From contig NZ_VLKW01000003.1 in assembly GCF_007830495.1 (NCBI RefSeq), positions 496,001 to 560,000 on the forward strand: a stretch of 64,000 bases of DNA. The letters are read 5' to 3'. Within the stretch, counting starts at the first letter, position 1. Every line of letters starts with the position of its first letter. Positions 7,340 to 17,735 of the stretch are shown in pieces. Origin of the DNA: Pseudoduganella flava. Its GTDB lineage: Bacteria > Pseudomonadota > Gammaproteobacteria > Burkholderiales > Burkholderiaceae_D. The notes below the pieces were generated by a model. It had not been told where the DNA came from and did not search any database. It saw only the letters and a list, made by a program, of their open reading frames with translations. Position numbers and translations under genes: made by a program.

Positions 7340-8565
7340 GCGGCGACCAGCGGCGCGCGCCACTTCCCGCCGTTGACGACCGCGCAGCAAGGATTGAAGC
7401 CGATCGCGTAGCACAGGTCCGCCGGCCGGGCGATGCGCCACAGCGCGAAGTCGGCCCGCTTGCCCACCTCCAGCGTGCCGATCTCGCCGGCCAGGCCCAG
7501 CGCACGGGCCGCGTGCACCGTCGCACCGCGCAGCGCTTCCTGCGGCGTCAGGCGCCACAGCGTGCACGCCATGTTCAGCGCCAGCAGCAAGGACGTCAGC
7601 GGCGACGTGCCGGGGTTGTTGTCGGTGGCGACCGCCATCGGCACGCCGGCCGCGCGCAGTTTCGCGATGGGCGGCGGCGTGGTGTCGCGCAGGAAGTAGT
7701 ACGCACCCGGCAGCAGCACGGCCACCGTGCCGGCCACTTTCATCGCGGCGATGCCCGCATCGGACAGGTGCTCCAGGTGATCGGCCGACAGCCCGCCATA
7801 CCGCGCAACCAGCTCGGCGCCGCGCTGGTCGGACAGCTGCTCCGCGTGCAGCTTCACCGGCAGGCCATGCTGGCGGGCCGCGTCGAACACACGCTCCGTC
7901 TGGGCCGGCGTAAAACCAATGCGCTCGCAGAACGCATCGACAGCATCGACGAGGCCTTCCTCGGCCAGCGGCGCAATCATCGCGCAGACGGCATCGATGT
8001 ACTCGTCCGCCCGCCCTGCGTAATCTGGCGGCAGCGCGTGCGCACCGAGGAAAGTGGTGGCGACACGCACCGGCAGCACGTCCGCCACGCGGCGCGCCAC
8101 GCGCAGCATCTTCGCTTCCGATGCCAGGTCGAGGCCATAGCCGGACTTGATCTCCAGCGTGGTGACGCCTTCGGCCAGCAGCGCGGCGATGCGCGGCACG
8201 CTCTGGCGCAGCAGCGCTTCCTCGCTCGCGGCGCGTGTGGCGCGCACGGTGGACATGATGCCGCCGCCGGCGCGGGCGATGTCCTCGTAGGTGGCGCCGT
8301 TCAGGCGCGCTTCGAATTCGTCGCTGCGGTTGCCGGCGTGGACGATGTGCGTGTGGCAGTCGACGAGCCCCGGCGTCAGCCAGGCGCCGCCGCCATCGCG
8401 TTCCTCGTTGGCAGCGCCGTGCGCCGGCGCGTCCGCGGCCGGACCGAGCCAGGCGATGCGGCCGTCCCTGACCGCGATGGCACCGTCACGGATTTCGCCA
8501 TAGCCTGTACCTTCGGCCAGCGTGGCCAGGTGCACGTTCGTGATCAGCAGGTCCCAGCCGCTCAT
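7336..8565 (-). CDS. hutI: Imidazolonepropionase
   Basis: 409 residues, the normal length. It hydrolyses 4-imidazolone-5-propanoate to N-formimino-L-glutamate, the third step of histidine degradation. It is an amidohydrolase-fold metalloenzyme: '[20 protein letters not shown]' gives the HxH metal pair, and '[10 protein letters not shown]', '[10 protein letters not shown]' and '[11 protein letters not shown]' supply the remaining ligands and substrate residues. It overlaps the downstream transporter by 4 bases and follows hutD with a 3-base gap, so it sits inside one operon. Confidence 0.97.
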   Translation of the reverse strand: MSGWDLLITNVHLATLAEGTGYGEIRDGAIAVRDGRIAWLGPAADAPAHGAANEERDGGGAWLTPGLVDCHTHIVHAGNRSDEFEARLNGATYEDIARAGGGIMSTVRATRAASEEALLRQSVPRIAALLAEGVTTLEIKSGYGLDLASEAKMLRVARRVADVLPVRVATTFLGAHALPPDYAGRADEYIDAVCAMIAPLAEEGLVDAVDAFCERIGFTPAQTERVFDAARQHGLPVKLHAEQLSDQRGAELVARYGGLSADHLEHLSDAGIAAMKVAGTVAVLLPGAYYFLRDTTPPPIAKLRAAGVPMAVATDNNPGTSPLTSLLLALNMACTLWRLTPQEALRGATVHAARALGLAGEIGTLEVGKRADFALWRIARPADLCYAIGFNPCCAVVNGGKWRAPLVAA

Positions 8566-8568
8566 GCG

Positions 8569-9156
8569 CTACTCGTCCTCGTCGGGGATGATGTCGACGA
8601 CGAACACGGTGGCACGGGGCGCTTCCAGCGTCCACACCTCTTCGCGGTCGAGCACGACGGCGTCGTAGCGCACCATCGACATGCGCTCGCGCGAGCTGTA
8701 GACGGTCAGGCTTTCGCCTTCGGCGAGGAACAGGATCGTCAACGTGCTGCGCCGCTCCAGCGTGGAGAAGTCGTGCACCACGCGTCGTTCGACCTGGTGC
8801 GAGCAGCGCCCGCGCCGGGTCATCACGTTGAAGTCGATCGTGGGGCTGCCGTCGACGGTGGCGGAGACGGGCACTTCGCCGGGGAACGCGACGACCGGTT
8901 CCTTGTCCGACAGCGCCACCTTGCGCTCGTTGCCCACGTCCAGCACGACGTTGCCGCCGTCGACGAGCGACAGCGTGCGGTCGACGCCGGGGAACGTGGA
9001 GAACGGCCCGCTCTGGGCGATCGTCGCCAGGCTGATGCGGAAGTCGAAGTCGTCCATCGTGGCGCCGGGCGGCGACGCGAGGATCTCGGTCGTGCAACCG
9101 CCGCCATTTTTCCAGGGCGTTGGGTTCAGGCTTGCATACTGTATCAGCGTAGTCAT
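8569..9156 (-). CDS. hutD: HutD-family cupin protein
   Basis: 195 residues. The start 'NPTPWKNGGGCTTEI' followed by 'FDFRISLATIAQSGPFSTFP' and 'GVDRTLSLVDG' is the HutD/Ves signature of a bicupin fold. HutD is found in hut operons of pseudomonads and relatives. Work in Pseudomonas fluorescens suggests it restrains excess hut activity, possibly by binding urocanate or formylglutamate, but no reaction is established. Its start overlaps the hutF stop by 4 bases. Nothing in the sequence suggests loss of function. Confidence 0.93.
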   Translation of the reverse strand: MTTLIQYASLNPTPWKNGGGCTTEILASPPGATMDDFDFRISLATIAQSGPFSTFPGVDRTLSLVDGGNVVLDVGNERKVALSDKEPVVAFPGEVPVSATVDGSPTIDFNVMTRRGRCSHQVERRVVHDFSTLERRSTLTILFLAEGESLTVYSSRERMSMVRYDAVVLDREEVWTLEAPRATVFVVDIIPDEDE

Positions 9157-10535
9157 GATCGCAGCTCACGCAGTTCGGCCAGCGTTTGAAGAAAGCGCGC
9201 GGCGATGGCCCGTTGCGCCACGTGCTCCCGGCCGCGGACCACCCAGCGCCCGCCGGCCAGAACGTCCTTCACCAGGTTGTCGTTGCCGCTGAAGATGAAA
9301 CCATTCAGCAGCTCGGGCGGCGGCGCCACGTTCGGATGCGCGTCGTCCAGCACCAACAGGTCGGCATTGTAGCCCGGACGCAAGGCACCCACCTGCCGCC
9401 CCGCCGCCGCACCACCACCTTCGAGCGCGGCGCGCCACAGGAAGTCGCCGACGCGGCGCTCCGCCCTGCCGCCAGTATCGCCGGTGTGCGCCACCGCGAC
9501 ATTGCGCCGCTGTGTCGCCAGCCGCTGACCGTATTCGAGCCAGCGCAATTCCTCCACGGGGCTGGTCGACACATGGCTGTCGCTGCCGATGCCGAATCGC
9601 CCGCCCCGCTCCAGGAACGGGGGCAACGGGAACAGCCCGTCGCCCAGGTTCGCTTCCGTCGTCGGGCACAGGCCCGCTACCGCGCCGCTCGCCGCGATTG
9701 AATTGATCTCCGATTCATCCATGTGCGTTGCATGGACGAAACACCAGCGCGTATCGACCGCCAGATTATCGAACAGAAACCGTACCGGGCGGCGCCCGGT
9801 TTGGTCGAGGCATTGCCGCACCTCGGCCTGTTGCTCGGCGATATGGATGTGCACCGGCCGTTCCTTCGGCAACGCGTCCACCACCGCCCGGACCCCGTCC
9901 ACCGACGCGGCGCGCAACGAGTGCGGCGCCACGCCCACTTCGACCATCGGCCCGCGCAACGGTTCCAGCGCCTGCACGATCGCCAGCACGTCGTCGGGCC
10001 CCGTGCGGAAACGCCGCTGCTGGTCGGACAGCGGCACGGCACCGAAGCCCGCGTAACTGTAGAGCACAGGCAGCATCGTGATGCCGATGCCGGCACTGCC
10101 GGCGGCGGCGATCACGCGGCGGGCCGTCTCGGCCACATCGGCGTATAACGCGCCATCGGGCGCGCGGTGCACATAATGGAATTCGCAGATCGACGTGTAG
10201 CCGTACCGCAGGCATTCGACGAACAGCTGGGCGGCGATCGCCTCCATCTGCTCGGGTGTGATGCCGAGTGCGAAGCGGTACATCAGGTCGCGCCAGGTCC
10301 AGAAGCTGTCCGGCCCTTCGCCGGCGATCTCGGTGAGGCCCGACAACGCGCGCTGGAAGCTGTGCGAGTGCAGGTTGATCATCCCCGGCAGCACGTAGCT
10401 GGCCTGCTCGATGCCCTGCGGCGGCGCGCTGTCCGCGGTCACTCCGGTGAAGCGCCCCGTATCGTCCCAGCGCAGCAGCACGTCGCGCCGCCAGCCGTCC
10501 GGCAGCAGCGCGTGGCGGGCGAACAGCGCGTTCAT
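9153..10535 (-). CDS. hutF: Formimidoylglutamate deiminase
   Basis: 460 residues. It deiminates N-formimino-L-glutamate to N-formyl-L-glutamate plus ammonia, the first half of the five-step hut route. Amidohydrolase-fold landmarks are 'VLPGMINLHSHSFQRALSG' (HxH metal pair), 'VGVAPHSLRA', 'HIHIAEQ', 'CFVHATHMD' and 'GIGSDSHVSTSPVEELR'. Together with hutG it shows that this organism uses the formylglutamate pathway and not formiminoglutamase. Start ATG 10535 overlaps the hutG stop (ATGA); the longer ORF upstream is out-of-frame hutG sequence. Confidence 0.96.
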   Translation of the reverse strand: MNALFARHALLPDGWRRDVLLRWDDTGRFTGVTADSAPPQGIEQASYVLPGMINLHSHSFQRALSGLTEIAGEGPDSFWTWRDLMYRFALGITPEQMEAIAAQLFVECLRYGYTSICEFHYVHRAPDGALYADVAETARRVIAAAGSAGIGITMLPVLYSYAGFGAVPLSDQQRRFRTGPDDVLAIVQALEPLRGPMVEVGVAPHSLRAASVDGVRAVVDALPKERPVHIHIAEQQAEVRQCLDQTGRRPVRFLFDNLAVDTRWCFVHATHMDESEINSIAASGAVAGLCPTTEANLGDGLFPLPPFLERGGRFGIGSDSHVSTSPVEELRWLEYGQRLATQRRNVAVAHTGDTGGRAERRVGDFLWRAALEGGGAAAGRQVGALRPGYNADLLVLDDAHPNVAPPPELLNGFIFSGNDNLVKDVLAGGRWVVRGREHVAQRAIAARFLQTLAELRELRS

Positions 10536-11335
10536 TGTCCTGCCCAGTCGGCGGCCGCGGCCAGCATCTGCCGCAGCAGCGGCTGCACGCGCTCGGCCAG
10601 GTCTTCGCGATAGGCGAACGGCGGCGCCTCGTCCATGTACGTGCTCTGGCACATCTCCAGCTGCAGCGCATGCACGCCCCGCTCCGGCTTGCCATAGAAC
10701 CGCGTGATGTGGCCGCCCTTGAAGCGGCCGTTGACGGCGACCGTGTAGCGACCGTCCACCTGCGCCAGGGCCGTGACGATGTCCGTCAGCGCGCCATCGC
10801 AGCTGGCGCCGTCGGCCGTGCCGAAGTTCAGGTCCGGCAGCTTACCTTCGAAAAAGCGCGGCACGTGCGACGCGATCGAATGGGCTTCCCACAGCACCAC
10901 CTTGCCGTGCACGTGCAGCAGGCGGTCCAGTTCCGCGCGCAGCCGGTCGTGGTACGGCTGCCAGTACAGCGCGAGCCGGCGCCGCACTTCCTCGTCGCCC
11001 GGTGCGCCACCCGGTGGGTACAGCGGTTCGCGGGCAAACGTATCGAGCGGGCACAGGCCCGTCGTATCCTGGCCCGGATACAGGTTGGTGTTCTCCGGCG
11101 GGCGGTTCAGGTCGATCACGTAACGCGACCAGCGCGCCGCCAGCGTCGAAGCGCCCAGGTCACGCAGGAAGCCGTACAGCTCGCGCAGGTGCCAGTCGGT
11201 ATCGGCCAATACCCGCGCGGCGGGCGTCATCGTTGCCGCGATATCGTCCGGGATGTCGGTGCCCACGTGCGGCATCGACACCAGCAGCGGCAGCGTGCCC
11301 GGTCCGAAGTGATAGTCCATCCCGTGATAGTCCAT
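10532..11335 (-). CDS. hutG: N-formylglutamate deformylase
   Basis: 267 residues. It hydrolyses N-formyl-L-glutamate to glutamate and formate, the last step of the pathway. The family opening 'LPLLVSMPHVGTDIPDDIAA' and 'VIDLNRPPENTNLYPGQDTT' are clear, as are 'LWEAHSIASHVPRFFEGKLP' and 'ALQLEMCQSTYM'. The ATG at 11335 has an excellent AAAGGAGGG ribosome binding site six bases upstream and is preferred over the second Met five codons later. It lies 14 bases after hutH and overlaps hutF by 4 bases. Confidence 0.96.
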   Translation of the reverse strand: MDYHGMDYHFGPGTLPLLVSMPHVGTDIPDDIAATMTPAARVLADTDWHLRELYGFLRDLGASTLAARWSRYVIDLNRPPENTNLYPGQDTTGLCPLDTFAREPLYPPGGAPGDEEVRRRLALYWQPYHDRLRAELDRLLHVHGKVVLWEAHSIASHVPRFFEGKLPDLNFGTADGASCDGALTDIVTALAQVDGRYTVAVNGRFKGGHITRFYGKPERGVHALQLEMCQSTYMDEAPPFAYREDLAERVQPLLRQMLAAAADWAGQ

Positions 11336-11349
11336 GCGCCCTCCTTTGC

Positions 11350-12888
11350 TTATGGATGCAGCGCCGTGAACAGGCCGCGGCACGTTGCCGACAAGTCGCC
11401 GTCCAGCACCATCCGCTTGGCCGCTTCGATGTCCGGCGCGAAGTAGCGGTCGGCGTCGAAGAACGGCACCTTCTGGCGCAGCTGCGCATGCACGTGCTCC
11501 AGGTGCGGCGACGTCTTCAGCGGCCGGTGGAAGTCGATGCCCTGCGCCGCCGCCAGCAGCTCGATGCCGACGATGGCCGCGGTATTGTGCGCCATCTCGT
11601 CGAGACGGCGCGCCGCGAACGTGGCCATGCTGACGTGGTCTTCCTGGTTGGCGGACGTGGGCAGGCTGTCCACGCTGGCCGGATGCGCCAGCGACTTGTT
11701 TTCCGAAGCCAGCGCGGCAGCCGTCACGTGCGCGATCATGAAGCCGGAGTTGACGCCCGGCTCGCGCACGAGGAATGGCGGCAGGCCGGACAAGGTGGCG
11801 TCGATCAAGAGGGCGATGCGGCGCTCGGCGATGCTGCCGATTTCCGCGATCGCCAGCGCCAGCGTATCGGCCGCGAAGGCCACCGGCTCCGCGTGGAAGT
11901 TCCCGCCCGAGACGATGGCCACGTCGTCGCCATCGCGGAACAGCAGCGGGTTGTCGGTGACGGCATTCGACTCGATCAGCAGGGTACGCGCGGCGTTGCC
12001 GATCAGGTCCATGCACGCGCCCATCACCTGCGGCTGGCAGCGCAGGCAGTACGGGTCCTGCACTCGCTCATCGCCGACCAGGTGGGAAGCGCGGATCGCG
12101 CTGCCGGCCACTAGCTGGCGGTAGATCGCCGCGGCGGCGATCTGGCCCGGCTGGCCGCGCACCTCGTGCACGCGGGCGTCGAACGGCGAGTCGCTGCCCT
12201 TGGCCGCGTCCAGCGACAGCGAACCCGTCACCATTGCCGCCTCCATCAGCCGCTCGGCCATGAACAAGCCGTGCAGCGCCAGCGCCGTCGACGCCTGGGT
12301 GCCGTTGATCAGCGCCAGCCCTTCCTTCGGCGCCAGGGTGACGGGCGCGATGCCGGCCGCCTGCAACGCGTCGGCCGCCTGCATCAACTCGCCCTTTACG
12401 CGCACTGCGCCGACGCCGAGGATCGCCAGCGTCATGTGCGCCAGCGGCGCCAGGTCGCCGGATGCGCCCACCGATCCCTTCACGGGGATGGCCGGCATGA
12501 TGTCCGCGTTGTACAGCGCGATCAACGTGTCGATGACGAGCGCGCGGATGCCGGAATAGCCGCGGGCCAGGCTGCCGATTTTCGTCAGCAGCAACAGGCG
12601 CACGACGTGGTCGGGCATCAGGTCGCCCGTGCCGACGGAATGCGACAGGATCAGGTTGCGCTGCAGTTGCTCCAGCTTGTCGTCCGGGATGCGCGTCTTG
12701 GCCAGCAGGCCGAAGCCCGTGTTGATGCCGTACGCCGCGTCGCCCTTGTGCACGATCGCCTGCACGGCCTGGGCCGACGCGTCGATGTGGGCGTACGCTT
12801 CGGCAGCCAGGGTGATGCGGCCGGGTGCCGTCCACGCGGCGCGCAGTTCGGCCAAGGTCAGCTTGCCGGGTTTCAGAGTCAGATTCAT
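11350..12888 (-). CDS. hutH: Histidine ammonia-lyase
   Basis: 512 residues. It converts histidine to trans-urocanate and ammonia. The Ala-Ser-Gly triad at 142-144 inside '[16 protein letters not shown]' forms the MIO cofactor, at the same residue numbers as the Pseudomonas putida enzyme. Other conserved blocks are '[11 protein letters not shown]', '[10 protein letters not shown]', '[15 protein letters not shown]' and '[10 protein letters not shown]'. The chosen ATG 12888 leaves a 2-base gap to hutU. All MIO-enzyme residues I can check are intact. Confidence 0.98.
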   Translation of the reverse strand: MNLTLKPGKLTLAELRAAWTAPGRITLAAEAYAHIDASAQAVQAIVHKGDAAYGINTGFGLLAKTRIPDDKLEQLQRNLILSHSVGTGDLMPDHVVRLLLLTKIGSLARGYSGIRALVIDTLIALYNADIMPAIPVKGSVGASGDLAPLAHMTLAILGVGAVRVKGELMQAADALQAAGIAPVTLAPKEGLALINGTQASTALALHGLFMAERLMEAAMVTGSLSLDAAKGSDSPFDARVHEVRGQPGQIAAAAIYRQLVAGSAIRASHLVGDERVQDPYCLRCQPQVMGACMDLIGNAARTLLIESNAVTDNPLLFRDGDDVAIVSGGNFHAEPVAFAADTLALAIAEIGSIAERRIALLIDATLSGLPPFLVREPGVNSGFMIAHVTAAALASENKSLAHPASVDSLPTSANQEDHVSMATFAARRLDEMAHNTAAIVGIELLAAAQGIDFHRPLKTSPHLEHVHAQLRQKVPFFDADRYFAPDIEAAKRMVLDGDLSATCRGLFTALHP

Positions 12889-12890
12889 CG

Positions 12891-14579
12891 TTACTTCACC
12901 ATCGGGAGATTGAGACCGTTGCGGCGGGCGCACGCAATGGCCGATTCATAGCCGGCGTCCGCATGGCGCATCACGCCGGACGCGCTGTCGTTGACGAGCA
13001 CGCGCGCGAGCCGGCGTGCCGCCGCTTCCGTGCCGTCCGCAACGATGACGACGCCGGCGTGCTGCGAATAGCCCATGCCGACGCCGCCGCCGTGGTGCAG
13101 CGACACCCAGGTGGCGCCGCCCGCCGTGTTCAACAGCGCGTTCAACAGCGGCCAGTCGGACACGGCGTCGCTGCCGTCCTTCATCGCTTCCGTCTCGCGG
13201 TTCGGGCTGGCGACGGAACCCGTGTCCAGGTGGTCGCGGCCGATCACGATCGGCGCCTTCAGTTCGCCGTTCTTCACCATCTCGTTGAACGCCAGCCCGG
13301 CCACGTGGCGCTCGCCCAGGCCCAGCCAGCAGATCCGCGCGGGCAGCCCCTGGAAGGCGATGCGCTCGCGCGCCATGTCCAGCCAGCGGTGCACGTTGGC
13401 GTGGTGCGGGAACAGTTCCTTGATCTTCGCATCCGTCTTGTAGATGTCCTCCGGATCGCCGGACAGCGCCACCCAGCGGAACGGCCCGCGCCCTTCGCAG
13501 AACTGCGGGCGGATGTAGGCCGGCACGAAGCCGGGGAAGTCGAACGCGTTGGCCACGCCTTCGTCATGCGCCACCTGGCGGATGTTGTTGCCGTAGTCGA
13601 CCACCTTGGCGCCCAGCGCCTGGAAGTCCAGCATCGCCCGCACGTGCACGGCACACGACGCGGCGGCCGCCGCTTTCAGCTCCCCATGGCGGGCCGGATC
13701 GCGGCGCGCTTCCTGCCACTCTTCGACCGTCCAGCCGCGCGGCAGGTAGCCGTTGATCAGGTCGTGCGCGGAAGTCTGGTCCGTGACGAGGTCCGGCACC
13801 ATGCCGCCCTCCTTCGCCCGGCGTACCAGCTCGGGCAGCACGTCGGCCGCATTGCCGAGCAAGCCGATCGAGATCGCGTCGCCCCTGGCCTTGTGCTCGC
13901 GCACCATCGCGAGCGCCTCGTCGACGTCGCGCGCCTGCTTGTCCAGGTAGCGGGTGCGCAGGCGGAAGTCGATGCTGCTCTGCTGGCACTCGACGGTCAA
14001 CGACACGGCGCCGGCCATCGTCGCGGCCAGCGGCTGCGCGCCGCCCATGCCGCCCAGGCCGGCCGTCAGCACCCAGCGCCCTTGCAGGTCGCCGCCGAAA
14101 TGCTGGCGGCCCGCTTCGGCGAACGTCTCGTAGGTGCCCTGCACGATGCCCTGCGTGCCGATGTAGATCCAGCTGCCGGCCGTCATCTGGCCGTACATGA
14201 ACAGGCCCTTGCGATCGAGCTCGTTGAAGTGCTCCCAGTTCGCCCACTTCGGCACGAGGTTCGAGTTCGCCAGCAGCACGCGCGGCGCGTCCTCGTGGGT
14301 GCGGAACACGCCGACCGGCTTGCCGGACTGGATCAGCAAGGTCTCGTCCTCGCCCAGCGTTTTCAGCGACGCGAGGATCTGGTCGAAGCACTCCCAGTTG
14401 CGGGCGGCGCGGCCGATGCCGCCGTAGACGACGAGCGCCTGCGGATTCTCGGCCACTTCCTTGTCCAGGTTGTTCTGGATCATCCGGTACGCCGCTTCGG
14501 CGCCCCAGGTCTTGCAGACCTTCTCGGGGCCACGCGGGGCGCGGGTGTCGCGGGTGGGGTCAAGGCGGGGATCGCTCAT
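12891..14579 (-). CDS. hutU: Urocanate hydratase
   Basis: 562 residues, full length. It adds water to urocanate with tightly bound NAD+ acting as an electrophile, giving 4-imidazolone-5-propanoate. Clear family blocks are '[20 protein letters not shown]', '[16 protein letters not shown]', the NAD loop '[20 protein letters not shown]', 'TDQTSAHD' and '[16 protein letters not shown]'. It is the first gene of the operon, directly behind the promoter at 14610-14638, with GAGGAGACCCCC as ribosome binding site. Having hydratase before ammonia-lyase is common in betaproteobacterial hut operons. Confidence 0.98.
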   Translation of the reverse strand: MSDPRLDPTRDTRAPRGPEKVCKTWGAEAAYRMIQNNLDKEVAENPQALVVYGGIGRAARNWECFDQILASLKTLGEDETLLIQSGKPVGVFRTHEDAPRVLLANSNLVPKWANWEHFNELDRKGLFMYGQMTAGSWIYIGTQGIVQGTYETFAEAGRQHFGGDLQGRWVLTAGLGGMGGAQPLAATMAGAVSLTVECQQSSIDFRLRTRYLDKQARDVDEALAMVREHKARGDAISIGLLGNAADVLPELVRRAKEGGMVPDLVTDQTSAHDLINGYLPRGWTVEEWQEARRDPARHGELKAAAAASCAVHVRAMLDFQALGAKVVDYGNNIRQVAHDEGVANAFDFPGFVPAYIRPQFCEGRGPFRWVALSGDPEDIYKTDAKIKELFPHHANVHRWLDMARERIAFQGLPARICWLGLGERHVAGLAFNEMVKNGELKAPIVIGRDHLDTGSVASPNRETEAMKDGSDAVSDWPLLNALLNTAGGATWVSLHHGGGVGMGYSQHAGVVIVADGTEAAARRLARVLVNDSASGVMRHADAGYESAIACARRNGLNLPMVK

Positions 14580-14609
14580 GGGGGTCTCCTCGGGGTTGGG
14601 TATCCCTAC

Positions 14610-14638
14610 AGCATAGGTTGTCTATACAAGTGAGTCAA
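14610..14638 (-). promoter_or_regulatory. hut operon promoter with HutC-like operator in the spacer
   Basis: On the minus strand, TTGACT (14638-14633) is followed by a 17-base spacer and TATGCT (14615-14610). The spacer holds the palindrome TTGT-N4-ACAA (14618-14629), close to the CTTGTATATACAAG operator known for HutC in pseudomonads. A bound repressor would block RNA polymerase. The site lies 31 bases before the hutU start. Confidence 0.8.
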
Positions 14639-14649
14639 CCGGTTTGTTG

Positions 14650-16302
14650 TCATTTCTTGTACACCTGCCGACCACCCACCCACGTCTCCAGCACGCCGAT
14701 CCGGCCGATCTCGGCCGGCGGCACCGTGAACAGGTCGCGGTCGACGACGATGAAGTCGGCCCACTTGCCCGGCTCCAGCGAGCCGAGTTTGTCTTCCTGG
14801 CGCGCCGCGTAGGCCGCATCCAGCGTGAAGCAGCGCAGCGCTTCCTTCACCGTCATCGCCTGTTCCTTGTACCAGCCGCCCGCCGGCATGTTCTCCATGT
14901 CCTGGCGCGTGACGGCCGCGTGGATGCCTTGGAACGGGTTCGGCGATTCGATCGGGAAGTCCGAGCCGCAGGCGATGCGCGAGCCCTGCTTCAGGAACGT
15001 GCGCCATGCGTACGCGCCCTGGATGCGCTGCGGGCCGACGCGCTTTTCCGCCATGTTCTGGTCCGATGTCGCATGGGTCGGCTGCATCGACGGGATGATG
15101 CCCAGCGCGGCGAAGCGGGGGATGTCGCCCAGCGCGACGACCTGCGCATGCTCGATGCGGTGGCGCGGCGCCGCGCCGTATTTCGGCAGCAGCGCCGCAT
15201 AGGCATCGAGGATCTGCCGGTTGCCGGCGTCGCCGATCGCGTGCACGTTGACCTGGTAGCCGGCCTTCATCGCCTTCGCCATCCGCCCGCGCATCTCGTC
15301 GTCCTTGTAGAACAGCAGGCCATGCGTGTGCGGCGCGTCGCTGTAGGGTTTGATCAGCGCGGCGCCGCGGCTGCCCAGCGCGCCGTCGGCCAGCAGCTTG
15401 ACGGCCGTCAGCGCGTAGAAGTCATTGCCGTAGCTTTTCAGGGGGCCGGCGGCCGCCAGCTTGTCGAAGTCCGCCTCCGTACCCATGATCATCGCGTAGA
15501 CGCGCGTCGTCAGCCGGCCCTTGTCCGCATAGTCGCGGTACAGTGCGTCGGCCGGCACGCCGATGCCGGCGTCGTGCACGCTGGTCAGGCCCATCTTCTT
15601 CAGGATCGCCAGTGCGCCGTCCAGCGCCGCGCGCCCTTCCGCCTCGGTGGGGCGCGGCATCACTTTTGTTACCAGGTCCATCGCCGCGTCGACGAGGATG
15701 CCGGTTGAGTTGCCGTACGCGTCGCGCTCGATCTTGCCGCCGGCCGGGTCGCGGGTTTCCTTCGTGATGCCGGCCAGCGCCAGCGCGCGGCTGTTGACCC
15801 ACACGGCATGGCCGTCGACCCGGTGCATCAGCGCGGGGCGGTCCGGCACGGCGGCATCCAGCTCCTGGGCGGTCGGGAAGCGGCCCAGGTTCCACGTTTC
15901 CTGGTTCCAGCCGTTGCCCACCACCCACGCCCGCTGCGGATTGGCGCGCGCGAATTCGCCCACCGACCTGACGGCACCTTCCAGGCTCGTGGAGCTATAC
16001 AACTCGGCGCCGGTGGCGATCTCGCCCAGCCCGAAGACGTGGCCGTGCGCGTCGATCAGGCCGGGCAGCACGGTCTTCCCTTGCACGTCGATGTGCGTGT
16101 AGCCGGGTGCGCGTGCCGCCACGTCGCCCGCGCTGCCGACCGCGACGATCCGGCCGTCCCCGTCGAACGCGAGGGAACGGAACTGCACCAGCTGGTTGCT
16201 GCCGTTCAGTGTGTAGCCGTTGGCGTTGTCGATCACGGTACCGGGTGCGGCAGAGGCTTGCAACGTGCAGGCAAGGCAGGCGGTCAACAGGGGCAGGCGC
16301 AT
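14650..16302 (-). CDS. Exported YtcJ-like amidohydrolase (amidohydrolase family 3)
   Basis: 550 residues. The N-terminus MRLPLLTACLACTLQASAAP is a signal peptide, and GAAAGGACTCCC before ATG 16302 is a good ribosome binding site; an in-frame ORF upstream lacks both. Amidohydrolase features are 'VLPGLIDAHGHVFGLGEIAT' (HxH), 'DGALGSRGAALIKPY' (family-3 metal lysine region), 'NVHAIGDAGNRQILDAYAAL', 'RIEHAQVV' and 'GSDFPIESPNPFQGI'. The real substrates of YtcJ-type enzymes are mostly unknown (N-substituted formamides in one case). Its stop lies 12 bases upstream of the hut promoter, so it is transcribed separately. A link to histidine metabolism is not shown. Confidence 0.9.
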   Translation of the reverse strand: MRLPLLTACLACTLQASAAPGTVIDNANGYTLNGSNQLVQFRSLAFDGDGRIVAVGSAGDVAARAPGYTHIDVQGKTVLPGLIDAHGHVFGLGEIATGAELYSSTSLEGAVRSVGEFARANPQRAWVVGNGWNQETWNLGRFPTAQELDAAVPDRPALMHRVDGHAVWVNSRALALAGITKETRDPAGGKIERDAYGNSTGILVDAAMDLVTKVMPRPTEAEGRAALDGALAILKKMGLTSVHDAGIGVPADALYRDYADKGRLTTRVYAMIMGTEADFDKLAAAGPLKSYGNDFYALTAVKLLADGALGSRGAALIKPYSDAPHTHGLLFYKDDEMRGRMAKAMKAGYQVNVHAIGDAGNRQILDAYAALLPKYGAAPRHRIEHAQVVALGDIPRFAALGIIPSMQPTHATSDQNMAEKRVGPQRIQGAYAWRTFLKQGSRIACGSDFPIESPNPFQGIHAAVTRQDMENMPAGGWYKEQAMTVKEALRCFTLDAAYAARQEDKLGSLEPGKWADFIVVDRDLFTVPPAEIGRIGVLETWVGGRQVYKK

Positions 16303-16390
16303 GGGAGTCCTTTCTGGATTCGATGGCAAGATCCAGAGTGTAACGAAATCGGCATGCTGGTCCAATCGGGTCTTTGTCCAAGGAGACCGG

Positions 16391-17029
16391 ATGTATACGC
16401 TGTACGACTATCTGCCGTCGCAGAACGCATGGAAGGTGCGCGCGCTGCTGCGCCACTTGGGCACGCCCTACCGCACCGAATACGTCAGCATCTTCGAAGG
16501 CGAAGGCCAGCGCGACGACTACCTGGCCGTGAACCCCGCCGGCGCCGTGCCGGCGCTGCGCCTGCCGGACGGCCGCGTGCTGGCCGAATCGAATGCGATC
16601 CTGTTCTACCTGGCGCAGGGCACGCGCTACCTGCCGGCCGATCCGTTCGGGCAGGCGAAGGTACTGCAATGGATGTCGTTCGAACAGGACTACGTGGGCC
16701 ATATCGCCGGGCTGCGGCACTGGACGATGACGGGCAAGCTGGCGCGCCGGCCGCCCGCGTGGGCCGCGATGCGGCGTGCCGCCGGCAGCAAGGCGCTGGC
16801 GATCCTGGACCGCGAGCTGTCTGCGCGGCCGTTCATCGCCGGTGACGCATACACGGTGGCCGATATCGCGCTGTTCGCCTACGCCCACCGAGCCGACGAG
16901 GCGGGCCTGCCGCTGGCGGACTATCCGAACGTGCGTGCATGGATCGCCCGCGTGCGGGCGCAGGAAGGCTTCCTGGACGAGCACCACCCGTACGCGATCG
17001 ACCCGTACTCGGGCAGGGAACTGCCGTGA
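16391..17029 (+). CDS. Glutathione S-transferase family protein
   Basis: 212 residues from ATG 16391, preceded by AAGGAGACCGG. The N-terminal thioredoxin-like domain (1-75) begins 'MYTLYDYLPSQNAWKVRALL' and contains the cis-proline and Glu-Ser pair in 'NPAGAVPALRLP' and 'LAESNAILFYLA', which bind glutathione. The helical domain (about 85-205) has the N-capping motif 'YTVADIALFAYAHRADEAGL'. The specific substrate is unknown. It is divergent from the amidohydrolase and convergent with the oxygenase gene 4 bases later. Confidence 0.92.
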   Translation: MYTLYDYLPSQNAWKVRALLRHLGTPYRTEYVSIFEGEGQRDDYLAVNPAGAVPALRLPDGRVLAESNAILFYLAQGTRYLPADPFGQAKVLQWMSFEQDYVGHIAGLRHWTMTGKLARRPPAWAAMRRAAGSKALAILDRELSARPFIAGDAYTVADIALFAYAHRADEAGLPLADYPNVRAWIARVRAQEGFLDEHHPYAIDPYSGRELP

Positions 17030-17033
17030 TGGC

Positions 17034-17735
17034 TCAGGCGGCGTCGTGGAAGATGATGCCCAGCGTGTGGCGGTTGCCGCTGCGCAGGCGCGACACGCCG
17101 TGCCGCATGTTGACGCGGTAGACGCCGCGCGTGCCGTTCACCGGGCGGTGGTGGACGGGGAAGATCACGCAGTCGCCCTGCTCCAGCAGCACCACCTCGG
17201 CGCGCGACTGCATGCGCGGGCGCTGCTCCGTCAGCACGAACTCGCCGCCCGTGAAGTCGGTGCCGGGGCGCGACAGCAGGAACGCCGCCTGCAACGGGAA
17301 CACGTGCTCGCCATACAGGTCCTGGTGCAGGCAGTTGTAGTCGCCTTCCCGGTAGCGCAGCAGCAGCGGCGTGGGCCGCGTCTGGCCGGCCGCATGGCAG
17401 CGCGCCAGGTAGTCGGCATGCAGCGCAGGGTAGCGTGCGTCGATGCCCATTGCCGACTTAAGCAGAACTTCCTGCCACCGGTTGGCGATCGCCGCCAGCG
17501 GACCGTACATCGCCGCGCGCAGCTGGGCCACCAGGTCCGGCAGCGGATAGCGGAAATACTGGTACTCGCCACGGCCAAAGCCGTGCCGCTCCATCACGAC
17601 GCGGCTGCGGAACAAGGCCGGATCGTCGTAGGCGCCCGCCAGCAGGGCGCAATCGGCGGGCGCGAGGACGCCGGGCACGCGGGCGCAGCCGAACGCATCG
17701 AGTTCATCCCCGATGCGGGCCCAGTCGAACGTCAT
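17034..17735 (-). CDS. 2-oxoglutarate/Fe(II) oxygenase, proposed DNA-damage dioxygenase
   Basis: 233 residues. 'NCLHQDLYGEHVFPLQAAFL' carries the His-x-Asp iron ligands and 'GDCVIFPVHHRPVNGTRGVY' the distal His and the 2-oxoglutarate-binding Arg, as in the AlkB-like oxygenase family PF09859. That family is annotated as repairing alkylated DNA, chiefly by gene context. Here the context is strong, because its ATG overlaps the ada stop codon by 4 bases, making it translationally coupled to the alkylation-response regulator and probably induced with it. Homologues were formerly DUF2086. Confidence 0.88.
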   Translation of the reverse strand: MTFDWARIGDELDAFGCARVPGVLAPADCALLAGAYDDPALFRSRVVMERHGFGRGEYQYFRYPLPDLVAQLRAAMYGPLAAIANRWQEVLLKSAMGIDARYPALHADYLARCHAAGQTRPTPLLLRYREGDYNCLHQDLYGEHVFPLQAAFLLSRPGTDFTGGEFVLTEQRPRMQSRAEVVLLEQGDCVIFPVHHRPVNGTRGVYRVNMRHGVSRLRSGNRHTLGIIFHDAA

